A stretch of 64,000 nt of DNA from Citricoccus sp. CH26A (GCF_000224415.1 NZ_AFXQ01000013.1:32587-96586); one strand, 5' to 3'. Positions 21,165 through 29,222 are shown, counted from the stretch's first letter. Numbers and translations are program-made. The notes: generated from the sequence alone by a model not told the origin.

Positions 21165-21563
21165 GTGAGTACGCAGAGTCGGCAGGGTCCCAGGCCCCCG
21201 GCCGTGGTGGCGGTGGCCCTGGTGCTGCTGCTGCAGGCCCTCGGAGTGCTGGTGGCGGCTGCCGGGTTCGGGGTGCAGGTCGGGACGGGGTCCCTGAACC
21301 TGGGCGCCCAGGTGTTCCTCGTCGTCCTCATGGTCGCCGCCGGGTTCTGGATCGGAGCCGTGGGCCTGGGCCTGTGGCGCGGCAGGCCGTGGGTCCGTGC
21401 GGCCACCGTGGTCATCGAGATGTTCGCCGTCATCCTGTCCATCAGCTTCTTCTCGGCCGGGAACGTGCTCATGGGCGCCCTGTTCCTGCTGCCGGCCGCG
21501 GTGGCCCTGGTGCTCATGTTCTCCCGGCAGGTGGCCTCCTACCTGGCCGGACTGCCCTCCTGA
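21165..21563 (+). CDS. Small four-helix integral membrane protein of unknown function
   Basis: The 132-residue protein is almost wholly hydrophobic, with four predicted transmembrane helices at about residues 13-33, 43-63, 78-98 and 100-122, short loops, and a basic Gln/Arg N-terminus. Similar four-helix proteins are common in Actinomycetota without assigned function. GTG 21165 has GGAAGGA about 12 bases upstream. It stands alone between whiB1 and a convergent DUF1844 gene, with a hairpin terminator behind it. Confidence 0.7.
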   Translation: MSTQSRQGPRPPAVVAVALVLLLQALGVLVAAAGFGVQVGTGSLNLGAQVFLVVLMVAAGFWIGAVGLGLWRGRPWVRAATVVIEMFAVILSISFFSAGNVLMGALFLLPAAVALVLMFSRQVASYLAGLPS

Positions 21564-21622
21564 CCGTCCGGTCGTGCCCGGGGTGCCCTGGGCCCCGCCG
21601 GGGCCTCGGGACCGGAACGGGG

Positions 21623-21658
21623 CGGGCCCGGCGTCCTCATCTGGAGGCGCCGGGCCCG
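21623..21658. terminator. Bidirectional hairpin between convergent genes
   Basis: CGGGCCCGGCG (21623-21633) and CGCCGGGCCCG (21648-21658) form an 11-bp perfect stem with a 14-base loop between the small membrane protein and the DUF1844 gene. Confidence 0.6.
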
Positions 21659-21699
21659 GTGGTGTGACGGGGGGCTGGAGGGCGTGGACGGACCGGCGG

Positions 21700-22071
21700 T
21701 CAGTTCACCGCGCCGGTGTACTTCTCGCCCGGGCCCTTGCCCGGCGCGTCCGGGAACGGCGAGGCCTCGCGGAAGGCCAGCTGCAGGGAGCGCAGGCCGT
21801 CGCGCAACGGGCCGGCGTGCTGGCTGCCGATCTCCGGGGCGGCGGCGGTGACGAGGCCGGCCAGGGCGGTGATGAGCTTGCGGGCCTCGTCCAGGTCGAT
21901 GAGCTCCTGGGCGTCCTCACGGTCGGCCAGGCCGACCTTCACGGCCGCCGCGGTCATGAAGTGGACGGCCGTGGTGTTGATGATCTCCACCGCCGGGACC
22001 TCGTGGATCTCCCGGACCCGGTCGGCCACCGGCTCGCCGGACGGGGAGGGATTCTGCTGTGCATCGTTCAT
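21700..22071 (-). CDS. DUF1844 domain protein
   Basis: The 123-residue protein contains the DUF1844 core: VPAVEIINTTAVHFMTAAAVKVGL, then LIDLDEARKLITALAGLV and a C-terminal helix LRDGLRSLQLAFREAS. DUF1844 proteins are small, cytosolic and of unknown function, typically encoded beside infC in actinobacteria as here. ATG 22071 was chosen because the alternative upstream start would add an unrelated N-terminus. No strong ribosome binding site is seen. Divergent from infC. Confidence 0.85.
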   Translation of the reverse strand: MNDAQQNPSPSGEPVADRVREIHEVPAVEIINTTAVHFMTAAAVKVGLADREDAQELIDLDEARKLITALAGLVTAAAPEIGSQHAGPLRDGLRSLQLAFREASPFPDAPGKGPGEKYTGAVN

Positions 22072-22389
22072 GCTGGTAAGCTTGTCACAGACCAGCTGGT
22101 CCGCTGGCCATTCCCCCATGGAATGGCCCACGGTCACCAGCCATCGAAAGTGGAGGCCATCTCCCACCCGCGTCAGCAGGAAGTCCGGATTCCGGGCCGA
22201 GTTGCCGGGTTACCGGTCCGGCAGTCCCGCGAGGGGTGTCGCACCGTTCGGTCGGCGGAATGCTTCGCCGACCTCGGCCTCCGTCTGCGTTGAGCACGGA
22301 GGCCTTAGTCGTCTCCGGGCCCGGCGCAGGGGACCGCACCCGGGACGGCGGCCCCGAACCCGAAGAACCCAGACCACAGGAGTTGCAAG
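22072..22389 (+). other. Long infC leader and divergent promoter region
   Basis: This 318-base spacer between the divergent DUF1844 and infC genes contains two adjacent hairpins (22251-22272 and 22276-22304) and ends with the AGGAG ribosome binding site of infC. No small ORF with a good start was found. Confidence 0.5.
22251..22304 (+). promoter_or_regulatory. Tandem hairpins in the infC-rpmI-rplT leader
   Basis: Stem 1 pairs GTCGGCG (22251-22257) with CGCCGAC (22266-22272). Stem 2 pairs GGCCTCCGT (22276-22284) with ACGGAGGCC (22296-22304) around an 11-base loop. Both are perfect and lie about 90-140 bases before the infC start. infC operons are autoregulated through leader RNA in several bacteria, so a regulatory role is plausible but unproven. 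Confidence 0.4.
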
Positions 22390-23430
22390 ATTAGCGAGCC
22401 GAGAATCAACGAACGGATCCGCGTGCCCGAGGTGCGCCTGGTCGGCCCCCAGGGCGAGCAGGTCGGAATTGTGCGCATCGAGGATGCGCTGCGACTTGCC
22501 ACTGAGGCCGATCTGGACCTCGTTGAGGTGGCCCCGACGGCGAAGCCGCCGGTCTGCAAGCTCATGGACTTCGGCAAGTGGAAGTACGAGGCCGCCGTCA
22601 AGGCCCGTGAGGCGCGGAAGAACCAGACGAACACGGTGTTGAAGGAAGTCCGCTTCCGCCTGAAGATCGACACCCACGACTACGAGACCAAGGTCGGCCA
22701 CGCCCGGAAGTTCCTCACCGCGGGGGACAAGGTCAAGGCCATGATCCAGTTCCGCGGACGCGAGCAGCAGCGTCCGGAGCTGGGCATCCGCCTGCTCGAG
22801 AAGTTCGCGTCCGACGTCGCCGATGTCGGCAGCGTCGAGTCGACCCCCCGTCAGGACGGCCGCAACATGGTCATGGTGGTCGGGCCGGTGAAGAACAAGG
22901 CCGAGGCCCGCGCCGAGGCCCGGAAGAGCCAGCAGGACATCCCCAAGCCCGAGCGTGTCGGTTCGCGCCGTGACGTCGCGGCCCGGGAGGCCAAGTCCAA
23001 GGTCGCGGAGGACACCTCGTCCGCCCCGCTGTCCAGCTCGATGTCGGACGCGATGCCCGAGCAGCTGAAGAAGTTGGCCCAGGCCGGCTCGGCTGCTGCG
23101 GCACCGGCGGCCGCGCCGGCGGAGGACGCTCCGGTGTCAGCTCCTGCTGTGACGGAGGAGGCCAAGCCCGCCTCTGCTCCGGCGGAGACCAAGCCGGCTG
23201 CGGCCAAGCCCGCGACGGCTCCGGCGGAGACCAAGCCGGCTGCGGCCAAGCCCGCGACGGCTCCGGCAGAGACCAAGCCGGCGGCGGCCAAGCCAGCAGC
23301 GGCTCCGGCAACCAAGCCGGCGGCGACTCCGGCTGCGGCCAAGCCGGCACCCAAGCCGTCGATGCCGAAGCCGGCCCCCAAGCCCGGTGCGGCCCCGAAG
23401 CCCGGTCCCAAGCCGGGCGGCAGGAAGTAA
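22390..23430 (+). CDS. infC: Translation initiation factor IF-3 with AUU start and long Ala/Lys/Pro tail
   Basis: IF-3 binds the 30S subunit and checks start-codon choice. The protein begins [20 protein letters not shown], the family N-terminus, only if translation starts at ATT 22390; the first standard start (GTG 22423) would remove 11 conserved residues. AGGAG at 22378-22382 lies seven bases before ATT, and an AUU start is the classic infC autoregulation device. The two IF-3 domains end near residue 190. The remaining about 155 residues are a low-complexity Ala/Lys/Pro/Glu tail with three 14-residue repeats, giving 346 residues against about 180-200 for a minimal IF-3. rpmI and rplT follow. 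Confidence 0.95.
   Translation: MSEPRINERIRVPEVRLVGPQGEQVGIVRIEDALRLATEADLDLVEVAPTAKPPVCKLMDFGKWKYEAAVKAREARKNQTNTVLKEVRFRLKIDTHDYETKVGHARKFLTAGDKVKAMIQFRGREQQRPELGIRLLEKFASDVADVGSVESTPRQDGRNMVMVVGPVKNKAEARAEARKSQQDIPKPERVGSRRDVAAREAKSKVAEDTSSAPLSSSMSDAMPEQLKKLAQAGSAAAAPAAAPAEDAPVSAPAVTEEAKPASAPAETKPAAAKPATAPAETKPAAAKPATAPAETKPAAAKPAAAPATKPAATPAAAKPAPKPSMPKPAPKPGAAPKPGPKPGGRK
23176..23301 (+). repeat. Three tandem 42-bp repeats within the infC tail
   Basis: Units at 23176-23217, 23218-23259 and 23260-23301 encode [14 protein letters not shown] twice and a near-identical third copy ending AA. The first two units match at every base; the third differs at a few positions. A degenerate partial unit follows. 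Confidence 0.85.
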
Positions 23431-23551
23431 GGCCGGCATCACACCTTCGGTCCGGCATCCCCGGACCGTCCAGATCGGCCCCGTGTACGGCGGGGCCCAT
23501 GCAGCACTGTCCCGCCCCGGCGGGCAGCCAACACGAAGGAGAACGGCAGCC

Positions 23552-23746
23552 ATGCCGAAGATGAAGACCCACAGCGGAGCCAAGAAGCGCTTCCGCGTGA
23601 CCGGTTCCGGCAAGCTGATGCGTCAGCAGGCCAACCGCCGCCACTACCTGGAGCACAAGCCCTCCACGCTGACGCGCCGTCTGGCCAGCGACCAGCTGGT
23701 CTCCAAGTCCAGCGTCAAGACCATCAAGCGGATGCTCGGCATCTGA
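23552..23746 (+). CDS. rpmI: 50S ribosomal protein L35
   Basis: The 64-residue basic protein begins [20 protein letters not shown], the L35 signature, and ends [11 protein letters not shown]. It is a late-assembling large-subunit protein. AAGGAG lies upstream of ATG 23552; the frame is open further upstream but has no L35 homology there. It sits between infC and rplT in the universal infC-rpmI-rplT order. Confidence 0.97.
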   Translation: MPKMKTHSGAKKRFRVTGSGKLMRQQANRRHYLEHKPSTLTRRLASDQLVSKSSVKTIKRMLGI

Positions 23747-23832
23747 GAATCCCCGTGGCCTGAGGGCCGCAATCCAGCCAGCCGCCGCGCGGAGCGTCCC
23801 GCGGACGGCATCGATTTCGAAGGAGTACGCAC

Positions 23833-24219
23833 GTGGCACGTGTGAAGCGGGCAGTCAATGCCCACAAGAAGCGCCGGGTGGTCCTTGACCGCGCCTCCGG
23901 TTACCGCGGTCAGCGTTCCCGCCTTTACCGCAAGGCCAAGGAACAGCTGCTGCACTCGTATGTCTACAACTACCAGCACCGCAAGAAGCGCAAGGGCGAC
24001 TTCCGCCGGCTGTGGATCACCCGCATCAACGCCGCCTCCCGCGCCAACGGCATGACCTACAACCGCTTCATGCAGGGCCTGAAGCTGGCCGGCATCGAGG
24101 TGGACCGCCGCATGCTCGCCGAGCTGGCCGTGTCCGACGCCGCCGCCTTCGCCACCCTGGTGACCGCGGCCCGTGCGGCACTGCCCGCGGACGTCAACGC
24201 CCCGGTTGCCGCCAAGTAG
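23833..24219 (+). CDS. rplT: 50S ribosomal protein L20
   Basis: The 128-residue basic protein starts with [20 protein letters not shown] and contains [20 protein letters not shown], characteristic of L20, which binds 23S rRNA early in assembly and can repress its own operon in some bacteria. GTG 23833 is preceded by GAAGGAG at good spacing. Third gene of the infC-rpmI-rplT operon. Confidence 0.97.
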   Translation: MARVKRAVNAHKKRRVVLDRASGYRGQRSRLYRKAKEQLLHSYVYNYQHRKKRKGDFRRLWITRINAASRANGMTYNRFMQGLKLAGIEVDRRMLAELAVSDAAAFATLVTAARAALPADVNAPVAAK

Positions 24220-24277
24220 GCATTCCGGACTCCGTCCACCGGGCGAGGCATCGCCCGCGCCGTCGCGACAGGACACC

Positions 24278-25162
24278 ATGAACGAGCGCCCTGACCAGGA
24301 CGTGATGACCAACCCCCGGGCTGACCGGGTGCGCAGGGTCGCACGGCTGGCGGGGCGCTCGTCGCGTCAGCGGGAGGGGCTGTTCCTCGCCGAGGGGCCC
24401 CAGCCGGCCCGCGAGGCGCTGCGCGCACACCTGGGCCAGCTCGGATCCCCCCAATGGACACCGGGTGACGTCGTGGAGGCGGTGTACGTCTCGACGAGGC
24501 TGGCCGATCGGCATCCGGACCTGGCCGCCCTGGCAGCGGAGGCCGCCCGGGCGGGGGTCCCGGTGCGGCAGGCCAGTGACGAGGTGCTGACGGCCATGAC
24601 CGACGCGGTCACCGGGCAGGACGTCCTGGCCGTGTGCCGGGTCCCCGAGTCGTCGGCGGAGTCGGTGCTCGCCGGTCTTCCCGGCCAGCCGCGCCTGGCG
24701 GCCGTCCTGTGCCGGGTCCAGGATCCGGGCAATGCGGGGACCATCCTGCGCGCGGCGGATGCCGCCGGCGCCGACGTCGTGGTGTTGACGGCCGGCTCGG
24801 TGGACCTGTTCAACCCCAAGGTGGTGCGTTCTACCGCCGGATCGCTGTTCCACCTGCCCGTCGTGACCGGGGCGGACCTGCCTGCGGCCGGTGCGCTGCT
24901 GTCCGGCCGCGGGCTCCAGCTGCTGGCCGCGGACGGGTACGGCGCCGTGGGCCTGGACCGGCCTCCGCCGGGCCTGCTGGCGCGGCCCACCGCCTGGCTG
25001 TTCGGGAACGAGGCCCAGGGATTGTCACCGGCGGAGCTGTCCCTGGCCGCCGAACGGGTGGCGGTGCCCCTCTACGGCCGGGCGGAGTCGCTGAACGTCG
25101 CCACGGCGGCGACCGTGTGCCTCTACGCCTCGGCCATGTCCCAGCACGCGGACCGGTCCTGA
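24278..25162 (+). CDS. TrmH/SpoU family RNA 2'-O-methyltransferase
   Basis: The 294-residue protein has an N-terminal substrate-binding domain (about 10-115, RRVARLAGRSSRQREGLFLAEG) and a C-terminal SPOUT knot methyltransferase with the three TrmH motifs: VQDPGNAGTILRAADAAG, WLFGNEAQGLS and VPLYGRAESLNVATAATVCLY. These bind S-adenosylmethionine and 2'-O-methylate rRNA or tRNA ribose; the target is not deducible. Location after rplT and before pheS is conserved. ATG 24278 (or 24305) gives the expected N-terminus. Confidence 0.92.
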   Translation: MNERPDQDVMTNPRADRVRRVARLAGRSSRQREGLFLAEGPQPAREALRAHLGQLGSPQWTPGDVVEAVYVSTRLADRHPDLAALAAEAARAGVPVRQASDEVLTAMTDAVTGQDVLAVCRVPESSAESVLAGLPGQPRLAAVLCRVQDPGNAGTILRAADAAGADVVVLTAGSVDLFNPKVVRSTAGSLFHLPVVTGADLPAAGALLSGRGLQLLAADGYGAVGLDRPPPGLLARPTAWLFGNEAQGLSPAELSLAAERVAVPLYGRAESLNVATAATVCLYASAMSQHADRS

Positions 25163-25181
25163 TGTCCCGGCCGTCGACGGC

Positions 25182-25211
25182 ACGAAGGGCGCCCCGAGGG
25201 GCGCCCTTCGT
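25182..25211. terminator. Perfect 14-bp terminator hairpin
   Basis: ACGAAGGGCGCCCC (25182-25195) and its exact complement (25198-25211) are separated by two bases, giving a stem of 13 or more pairs with a tight loop. It separates the rRNA methyltransferase from the convergent GlsB gene. Confidence 0.8.
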
Positions 25212-25232
25212 CGTCTCGCCGGTGTGCCGGAA

Positions 25233-25505
25233 TCAGACCCTGCTGCCGCGGCGGCGCGTGATGGCCTGCCAGATGAAGGCCACGATGATGCCACCGATGA
25301 TGGCGAACACCCAGGTCCAGAAGCTCCAGAAGCTCTCGTTGAGGTCGAGGCCGAACAGCAGGCCACCGATCCAGCCGCCCAGGATGGCGCCCAGGATGCC
25401 GGTGACTAGCGCCCCCAGCCAGCCTCCGCCCTGGTCGCCGGGGAGGATGAGGCGCGCGATCGCACCTGCGATCAGGCCCATGATGATCCAGCTGATGATG
25501 CTCAT
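25233..25505 (-). CDS. GlsB/YeaQ/YmgE family stress membrane protein
   Basis: The 90-residue protein consists of three hydrophobic, glycine-rich helices with the family pattern IMGLIAGAIARLILPGDQGGG, LGAILGGWIGGLLFG and FAIIGGIIVAFIWQ. Members are small stress-inducible inner-membrane proteins of unclear function. Single gene bounded by a terminator on one side; the ATG has AAGGGG upstream. The central helix is unusually Gly-rich, as in the family. Confidence 0.9.
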   Translation of the reverse strand: MSIISWIIMGLIAGAIARLILPGDQGGGWLGALVTGILGAILGGWIGGLLFGLDLNESFWSFWTWVFAIIGGIIVAFIWQAITRRRGSRV

Positions 25506-25657
25506 GATGTGTCCCCTTCGTGCTCGTCGTGCAGTGCGCTGACAGGGATAGTGTCAGCCGGGATGCACGGGCCAGTCCACGGTTGGCGCCCCGGACCGGA
25601 CGGGCCCACGGCTGGCGCCCCGGGCCGGCGGATGGCACGGTGCGGCATCGTCGCACG

Positions 25658-26875
25658 TCAGCTGGGGGATACCGTGGATCGGGGACGTAACAGCAGCAGG
25701 GACAGAACGCACCCGACGGCGGCGAGACCGGCCCCGGCACCGGCCGGCACCTGGAGCCCGGCACCGGCGGAGATGACCGCCGCGCCCACCCAGGCACCCA
25801 TGGCATTGGCCAGGTTGAGCGCCGAGTGGTTCAGGGCCCCGGACAGCTGCGGTGCGTGCGGGGCGGCGTCCACGAGCAGCACCTGCAGGGAGGGGACCAG
25901 GGCCGAGGCGGCGGTGGCGGCGGCCAGCAGGGGGACCAGCGAGAGCACCCACCACGGTGCGGTGACACTGAAGAGGGCCAGGGCCACGGCCACGGTCCCG
26001 AGCATCCACTGCAGGGTGCGGGTGGCCGACCGGTCGGACCAGGCCCCGCCCAGCAGGGTGCCGGCCACCATGCCGAGTCCGTAGAGGGCCATGATGACCG
26101 GGACCAGCCGCTCCGGCAGTCCGCCGATCTCCACGAACACCGGGGCGATGTAGGTGTACAGCGCGAACATGCCCGCGAACCCGATGGTGCCCACCAGCAC
26201 GGCCCGCCACAGTGCGCCGGAGCGCAGCGCGGTCAGTTCGCCGCGCACCGAGGTGCCGGCCGGCGCCGGGATGGCCGGGACCAGCCAGGCGACGGCGGCG
26301 ATCGTCGCGGTGCCGAAGACGCCGGTGAGGATGAACATCCACCGCCAGCCCGCACTCTGTCCGAGCCAGGTGGCCACGGGCACGCCCACCAGGTTGGCCA
26401 CGGACAGGCCTGCCATCACCCAGGCGGTGGCCTGGCCCCGGCGGGCCGGACCCGCCAGGTGAGCGGCCGCCAGGGCCGCGGCCGAGAAGTACGCGCCGTG
26501 GGGGAGGCCCGAGATGAAGCGGGCCACGAGCATGGTGGCGAAGTCCGGTGCCAGCAGGCTCGCGGCATGGCCGATGACGAACATGGCCATGAGGGAGAGC
26601 GCCGAGACCTTCCGGTCCACGCGGGCCAGGCCCGCCGCCAGCAGGGGCGCCCCCACGACGACTCCCAGCGCGTAGGCCGAGATCAGGATGCCTCCGGCGG
26701 GGAGGTCGACCTGGAGGTCGGCCACCGCCTGGGGCAGCAGCCCCATGATCGCGAACTCGGTGGTGCCGATCGCGAACCCACCCAGGGCCAGCGCCAGGAT
26801 TCCCGGCAGGATACGGCGGGGCCGGGCGGATGAGGCGGGTGAGGCGGAGGAGCCGGCGGCGGTGGGGGGCACCAT
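25658..26875 (-). CDS. MFS transporter of the AraJ/DHA1 type
   Basis: The 405-residue protein has 12 predicted transmembrane helices. The first contains FAIGTTEFAIMGLLPQ, the hallmark of the AraJ/YdhP/PbuE branch of DHA1 efflux permeases, followed by the loop 2-3 segment and motif-rich TM5 (GLSVANLVGVPVATWLG). These transporters export small molecules by proton antiport; the substrate here is unknown. The start may be ATG 26875 or GTG 26872; the TAGGCT -10 at 26884-26879 favours a leaderless transcript beginning near the GTG. Divergent from the NUDIX gene. Confidence 0.88.
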   Translation of the reverse strand: MVPPTAAGSSASPASSARPRRILPGILALALGGFAIGTTEFAIMGLLPQAVADLQVDLPAGGILISAYALGVVVGAPLLAAGLARVDRKVSALSLMAMFVIGHAASLLAPDFATMLVARFISGLPHGAYFSAAALAAAHLAGPARRGQATAWVMAGLSVANLVGVPVATWLGQSAGWRWMFILTGVFGTATIAAVAWLVPAIPAPAGTSVRGELTALRSGALWRAVLVGTIGFAGMFALYTYIAPVFVEIGGLPERLVPVIMALYGLGMVAGTLLGGAWSDRSATRTLQWMLGTVAVALALFSVTAPWWVLSLVPLLAAATAASALVPSLQVLLVDAAPHAPQLSGALNHSALNLANAMGAWVGAAVISAGAGLQVPAGAGAGLAAVGCVLSLLLLRPRSTVSPS

Positions 26876-26878
26876 TCC

Positions 26879-26884
26879 AGCCTA
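26879..26884 (-). promoter_or_regulatory. Leaderless -10 element of the MFS gene
   Basis: On the minus strand TAGGCT ends six bases before GTG 26872 (three before ATG 26875), with no Shine-Dalgarno sequence. Confidence 0.5.
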
Positions 26885-26910
26885 CGGGCCAGGCCTGTGC
26901 GCAACCGGCC

Positions 26911-26916
26911 TAGGAT
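26911..26916 (+). promoter_or_regulatory. Leaderless -10 element of the NUDIX gene
   Basis: TAGGAT ends seven bases before ATG 26924. It lies about 30 bases from the oppositely oriented MFS -10, making a compact divergent promoter pair. Confidence 0.55.
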
Positions 26917-26923
26917 CGGGACC

Positions 26924-27400
26924 ATGACTGAACTCACGTCCACGTCCACCCCGGCTGCCGAGACGGGAGGACGACCCCGAGGCCCCCGACCCGTCATGGG
27001 GGCCGCGGTGCTGGACCGGCTGGACCGTCCGACCCGGCTGCTGGTGGGACGGCGCAGCTCGCCCGAGGGCCTGGCCGGCCTCTGGGAGTTCCCGGGCGGC
27101 AAGGTCGAGCCCGGAGAGGACCCCCGGTCCGCCCTGCGGAGGGAGGTCCGGGAGGAATTGGGCGTGGACGTCCGCCTGGACCGCGAGGTGACGGCAGCTC
27201 ACCCCGAGGGCTGGCTGCTGGGCAACGGGGCCAGGATGCGGGTGTTCACGGCGGTCATCGAGCGGGGCGAGGCGCGTCCGCTACAGGACCACGACCTGCT
27301 CGAGTGGCGCGAACTGGACCGGGAGCGGCTCCAGGAACTGGAGTGGATCCCGGCCGACCGGCCGATCGTCGACGCGCTGGTGGAGATGCTGCGGGACTGA
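26924..27400 (+). CDS. NUDIX hydrolase, MutT-like
   Basis: The 158-residue protein contains a full Nudix box, G-x5-E-x7-REVREELGV (GKVEPGEDPRSALRREVREE), which binds Mg2+ and hydrolyses nucleoside diphosphate derivatives. Its sequence up to WEFPGGKVEPGE matches MutT-type 8-oxo-dGTP pyrophosphatases, so nucleotide-pool sanitation is likely but other NDP-X substrates are possible. ATG 26924 is chosen because of the -10 element seven bases upstream; an upstream in-frame start would overlap that promoter. Converges on the radical SAM gene with only 16 bases between. Confidence 0.9.
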   Translation: MTELTSTSTPAAETGGRPRGPRPVMGAAVLDRLDRPTRLLVGRRSSPEGLAGLWEFPGGKVEPGEDPRSALRREVREELGVDVRLDREVTAAHPEGWLLGNGARMRVFTAVIERGEARPLQDHDLLEWRELDRERLQELEWIPADRPIVDALVEMLRD

Positions 27401-27416
27401 CCGTGCGGGTGCCGGC

Positions 27417-28502
27417 TCAGAACAGTGCCGGCTGCGGAGAGTGCTGGGAAGACCGCCCGGGAACCCCGCGCGCGGTCGCCCTGGCCGGCCCCTCCCCGTC
27501 CGCCGCGGTGATCCGGTGGGCGCCGCTGCGGTCCAGGCCGTGGCGGCGGGCGGCCGCGGTGGTGCGGCGGCCCAGGGCCTTCCGGTAGGAGGGTGCCGCA
27601 TAGGAACCCCGGGCGTAGAGGGTGCGGTAGCCCTCCAGCAGTTCCGGATGGTCACGGGCGATCCAGTCCAGGTACCACTGACGGGCCCCGGGCCGCAGGT
27701 GCAGGGCACCGGCCAGCACCGACCGTGCGCCGGCAGCGGCCAACGCCGCCATGAGCTCCTCCACCTGCCGGTCACTGTCCGTCAGCCAGGGCAGCAACGG
27801 CATGGCCATGACCGTGACGTCCGCCCCCGCCGAGGCCAGCCTCTCGATCAGCCGCAGTCGCGCCGCCGGGCTCGGCGTCCCCGGTTCGACCTGCTGGGCG
27901 AGGCCGGGATCGAGCATGGCCAGGGACACCGACACCTGCACGGGCACCTGGCGCGAGGCCGAGGAGAGCAGGTCCAGGTCACGGCCCAGCAGCGTGCCCT
28001 TGGTCAGGATGGAGAACGGCGTGCCGGTGTCCGCCAGGGCGGTGATGATGCCGGGCATCAGCCGGTACCGGCCCTCGGCCCGCTGGTACGGGTCGGTGTT
28101 CGTGCCCAACGCCACCAGCTCGCGTGTCCATCCGGGGCGGCCCAGTTCCCGGCGCAGCAGCTCGGGGGTGTTCACCTTCACCACGATCTGCCGGTCGAAG
28201 TCGGCGCCCGGGTCGAGGTCGAGGTACTCGTGGGTGCTGCGGGCATAGCAGTACCGGCAGGCGTGGGTGCATCCCCGGTACGGGTTGACCGTCCACCGGA
28301 ATGGCATGGGCGAGGAGTCCGGGACCCGGTTCAGGGCCGACTTGGACACGACCTCGTGGAAGGTGATCCCGGCGAAGTCCGGGGTGGTGATGGAACGCTG
28401 CAGGCCGGAGAGCGGCAGCAGGGCGGCTGGCGCGGCCGGAGTGCCGCCGCCGTCCTGACCGGTTCCGTCCCCGGCCTGCAGTGCCTGCGCTTCCCATCGC
28501 AT
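27417..28502 (-). CDS. Rv2578c family radical SAM protein (SplB-like)
   Basis: The 361-residue protein has the radical SAM cluster motif CTHACRYC (CxxxCxxC) after NPYRGC, then ELVALGTNTDPYQRAEGRY and FSILTKGTLLGRDLDLL, typical of the SplB/Rv2578c family. These enzymes are related to spore photoproduct lyase, but the substrate of the actinobacterial group is not known. MRWEAQAL is the family-typical N-terminus, so ATG 28502 is the start. A LexA-type box overlaps its -10 element, so SOS control is very likely. A Thr/Arg/Ala-rich tail of about 50 residues follows the core. Confidence 0.9.
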   Translation of the reverse strand: MRWEAQALQAGDGTGQDGGGTPAAPAALLPLSGLQRSITTPDFAGITFHEVVSKSALNRVPDSSPMPFRWTVNPYRGCTHACRYCYARSTHEYLDLDPGADFDRQIVVKVNTPELLRRELGRPGWTRELVALGTNTDPYQRAEGRYRLMPGIITALADTGTPFSILTKGTLLGRDLDLLSSASRQVPVQVSVSLAMLDPGLAQQVEPGTPSPAARLRLIERLASAGADVTVMAMPLLPWLTDSDRQVEELMAALAAAGARSVLAGALHLRPGARQWYLDWIARDHPELLEGYRTLYARGSYAAPSYRKALGRRTTAAARRHGLDRSGAHRITAADGEGPARATARGVPGRSSQHSPQPALF

Positions 28503-28508
28503 GGACCG

Positions 28509-28526
28509 ATTAGAACACATGTTCGA
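28509..28526 (-). promoter_or_regulatory. LexA (SOS) box overlapping a leaderless -10
   Basis: Minus strand: TTCGAACATGTGTTCTAA contains GAAC-N4-GTTC (28513-28524), matching the actinobacterial LexA consensus TCGAAC-N4-GTTCGA at most arm positions. The hexamer TCTAAT (28514-28509) overlaps the box and ends six bases before ATG 28502. LexA bound here would block the promoter. Confidence 0.8.
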
Positions 28527-28612
28527 ATCGTGGTGCAAGAACGTATGGTGCAGGGGACCGGTGCGAGAACCCCAGGGCCGCCGTGGTGCCGTCCGTGCTG
28601 GTGAGAGTGAGG

Positions 28613-29113
28613 TCAGGCGCTCCGGCGCGGCCAGCGCACCGGGCTCTCGTGGTACCCGCCGGCCACCAGTCCCGCGCGGCGCTCGAAGACGTTGCGCGAG
28701 GCGGTGTCCCCGGTGCGCAGCAGCGACCAGCCGACCGCCGCCGCGTACAGCACCAGGAACGGCAGTCCCGCGCACCAGGCGTACTGGGTGGCGTGCCGGG
28801 ACTCATGGGCCAGCAGTTGCGGGGTGATGACCGTCCGGGCCCGGAACAGGACGACGTTGCCGACCGTGAACGCCCCGCCGTCCGGGAACGGCCACCGGTA
28901 CCCGGTGGCCAGGACCAACCCCAGCGGTCCCCGCCGCACCGAGCACCCGACGCCCAGGGCCAGGACCAGCCCCAGGGGCGTCGTCAGGTTGATCGCGTTC
29001 CACCACTGCCGCAGCGCCAGTCGCGCCGGAAGGCGCCCCGGCCCGCCCCCCGGCCACCGGCCGGCCCGGTCATCGGGCCGGACCGGCCGGCGTCGGGAAG
29101 TGTGACCGGTCAT
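28613..29113 (-). CDS. Putative membrane protein with HESRH metalloprotease-like motif
   Basis: The 166-residue protein has an Arg-rich N-terminus, a hydrophobic segment (LTTPLGLVLALGVGC), a TVGNVVLF strand, then LLAHESRHATQYAWCAG containing HExxH, followed by a second hydrophobic segment (LPFLVLYAAAVGW). HExxH suggests a zinc site as in small M48-like or eCIS-core-like proteins, but there is no visible third ligand that I can place. Function unknown. ATG 29113 follows TAGGCT by seven bases, so it looks leaderless. Divergent from pheS. Confidence 0.65.
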   Translation of the reverse strand: MTGHTSRRRPVRPDDRAGRWPGGGPGRLPARLALRQWWNAINLTTPLGLVLALGVGCSVRRGPLGLVLATGYRWPFPDGGAFTVGNVVLFRARTVITPQLLAHESRHATQYAWCAGLPFLVLYAAAVGWSLLRTGDTASRNVFERRAGLVAGGYHESPVRWPRRSA

Positions 29114-29120
29114 GCCGTCC

Positions 29121-29126
29121 AGCCTA
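29121..29126 (-). promoter_or_regulatory. Leaderless -10 element of the HESRH protein gene
   Basis: On the minus strand TAGGCT ends seven bases before ATG 29113 and no Shine-Dalgarno sequence is present. Confidence 0.55.
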
Positions 29127-29145
29127 GGTGCCCGGGGCGGTCCAC

Positions 29146-29151
29146 TAGACT
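29146..29151 (+). promoter_or_regulatory. Putative -10 element of pheST
   Basis: TAGACT lies about 72 bases before the pheS ATG, in the divergent spacer. No T-box or Phe-rich leader peptide was found in the leader. Confidence 0.4.
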
Positions 29152-29222
29152 GGCCGGGGCCTTCTTCCCGGTTGGCCCACCCCGTGTCCGAACCCACCGC
29201 AGCATGAAGGTCGTTGCCCGCC

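Noticed and set aside
22423..23430. GTG 22423 as the infC start
   Set aside because: It would remove conserved IF-3 N-terminal residues and has no good ribosome binding site, while ATT 22390 has AGGAG at ideal spacing.
29146..29222. T-box or Phe attenuator in the pheST leader
   Set aside because: No specifier loop, no Phe-rich leader peptide and no competing hairpins visible in the roughly 70-base leader.
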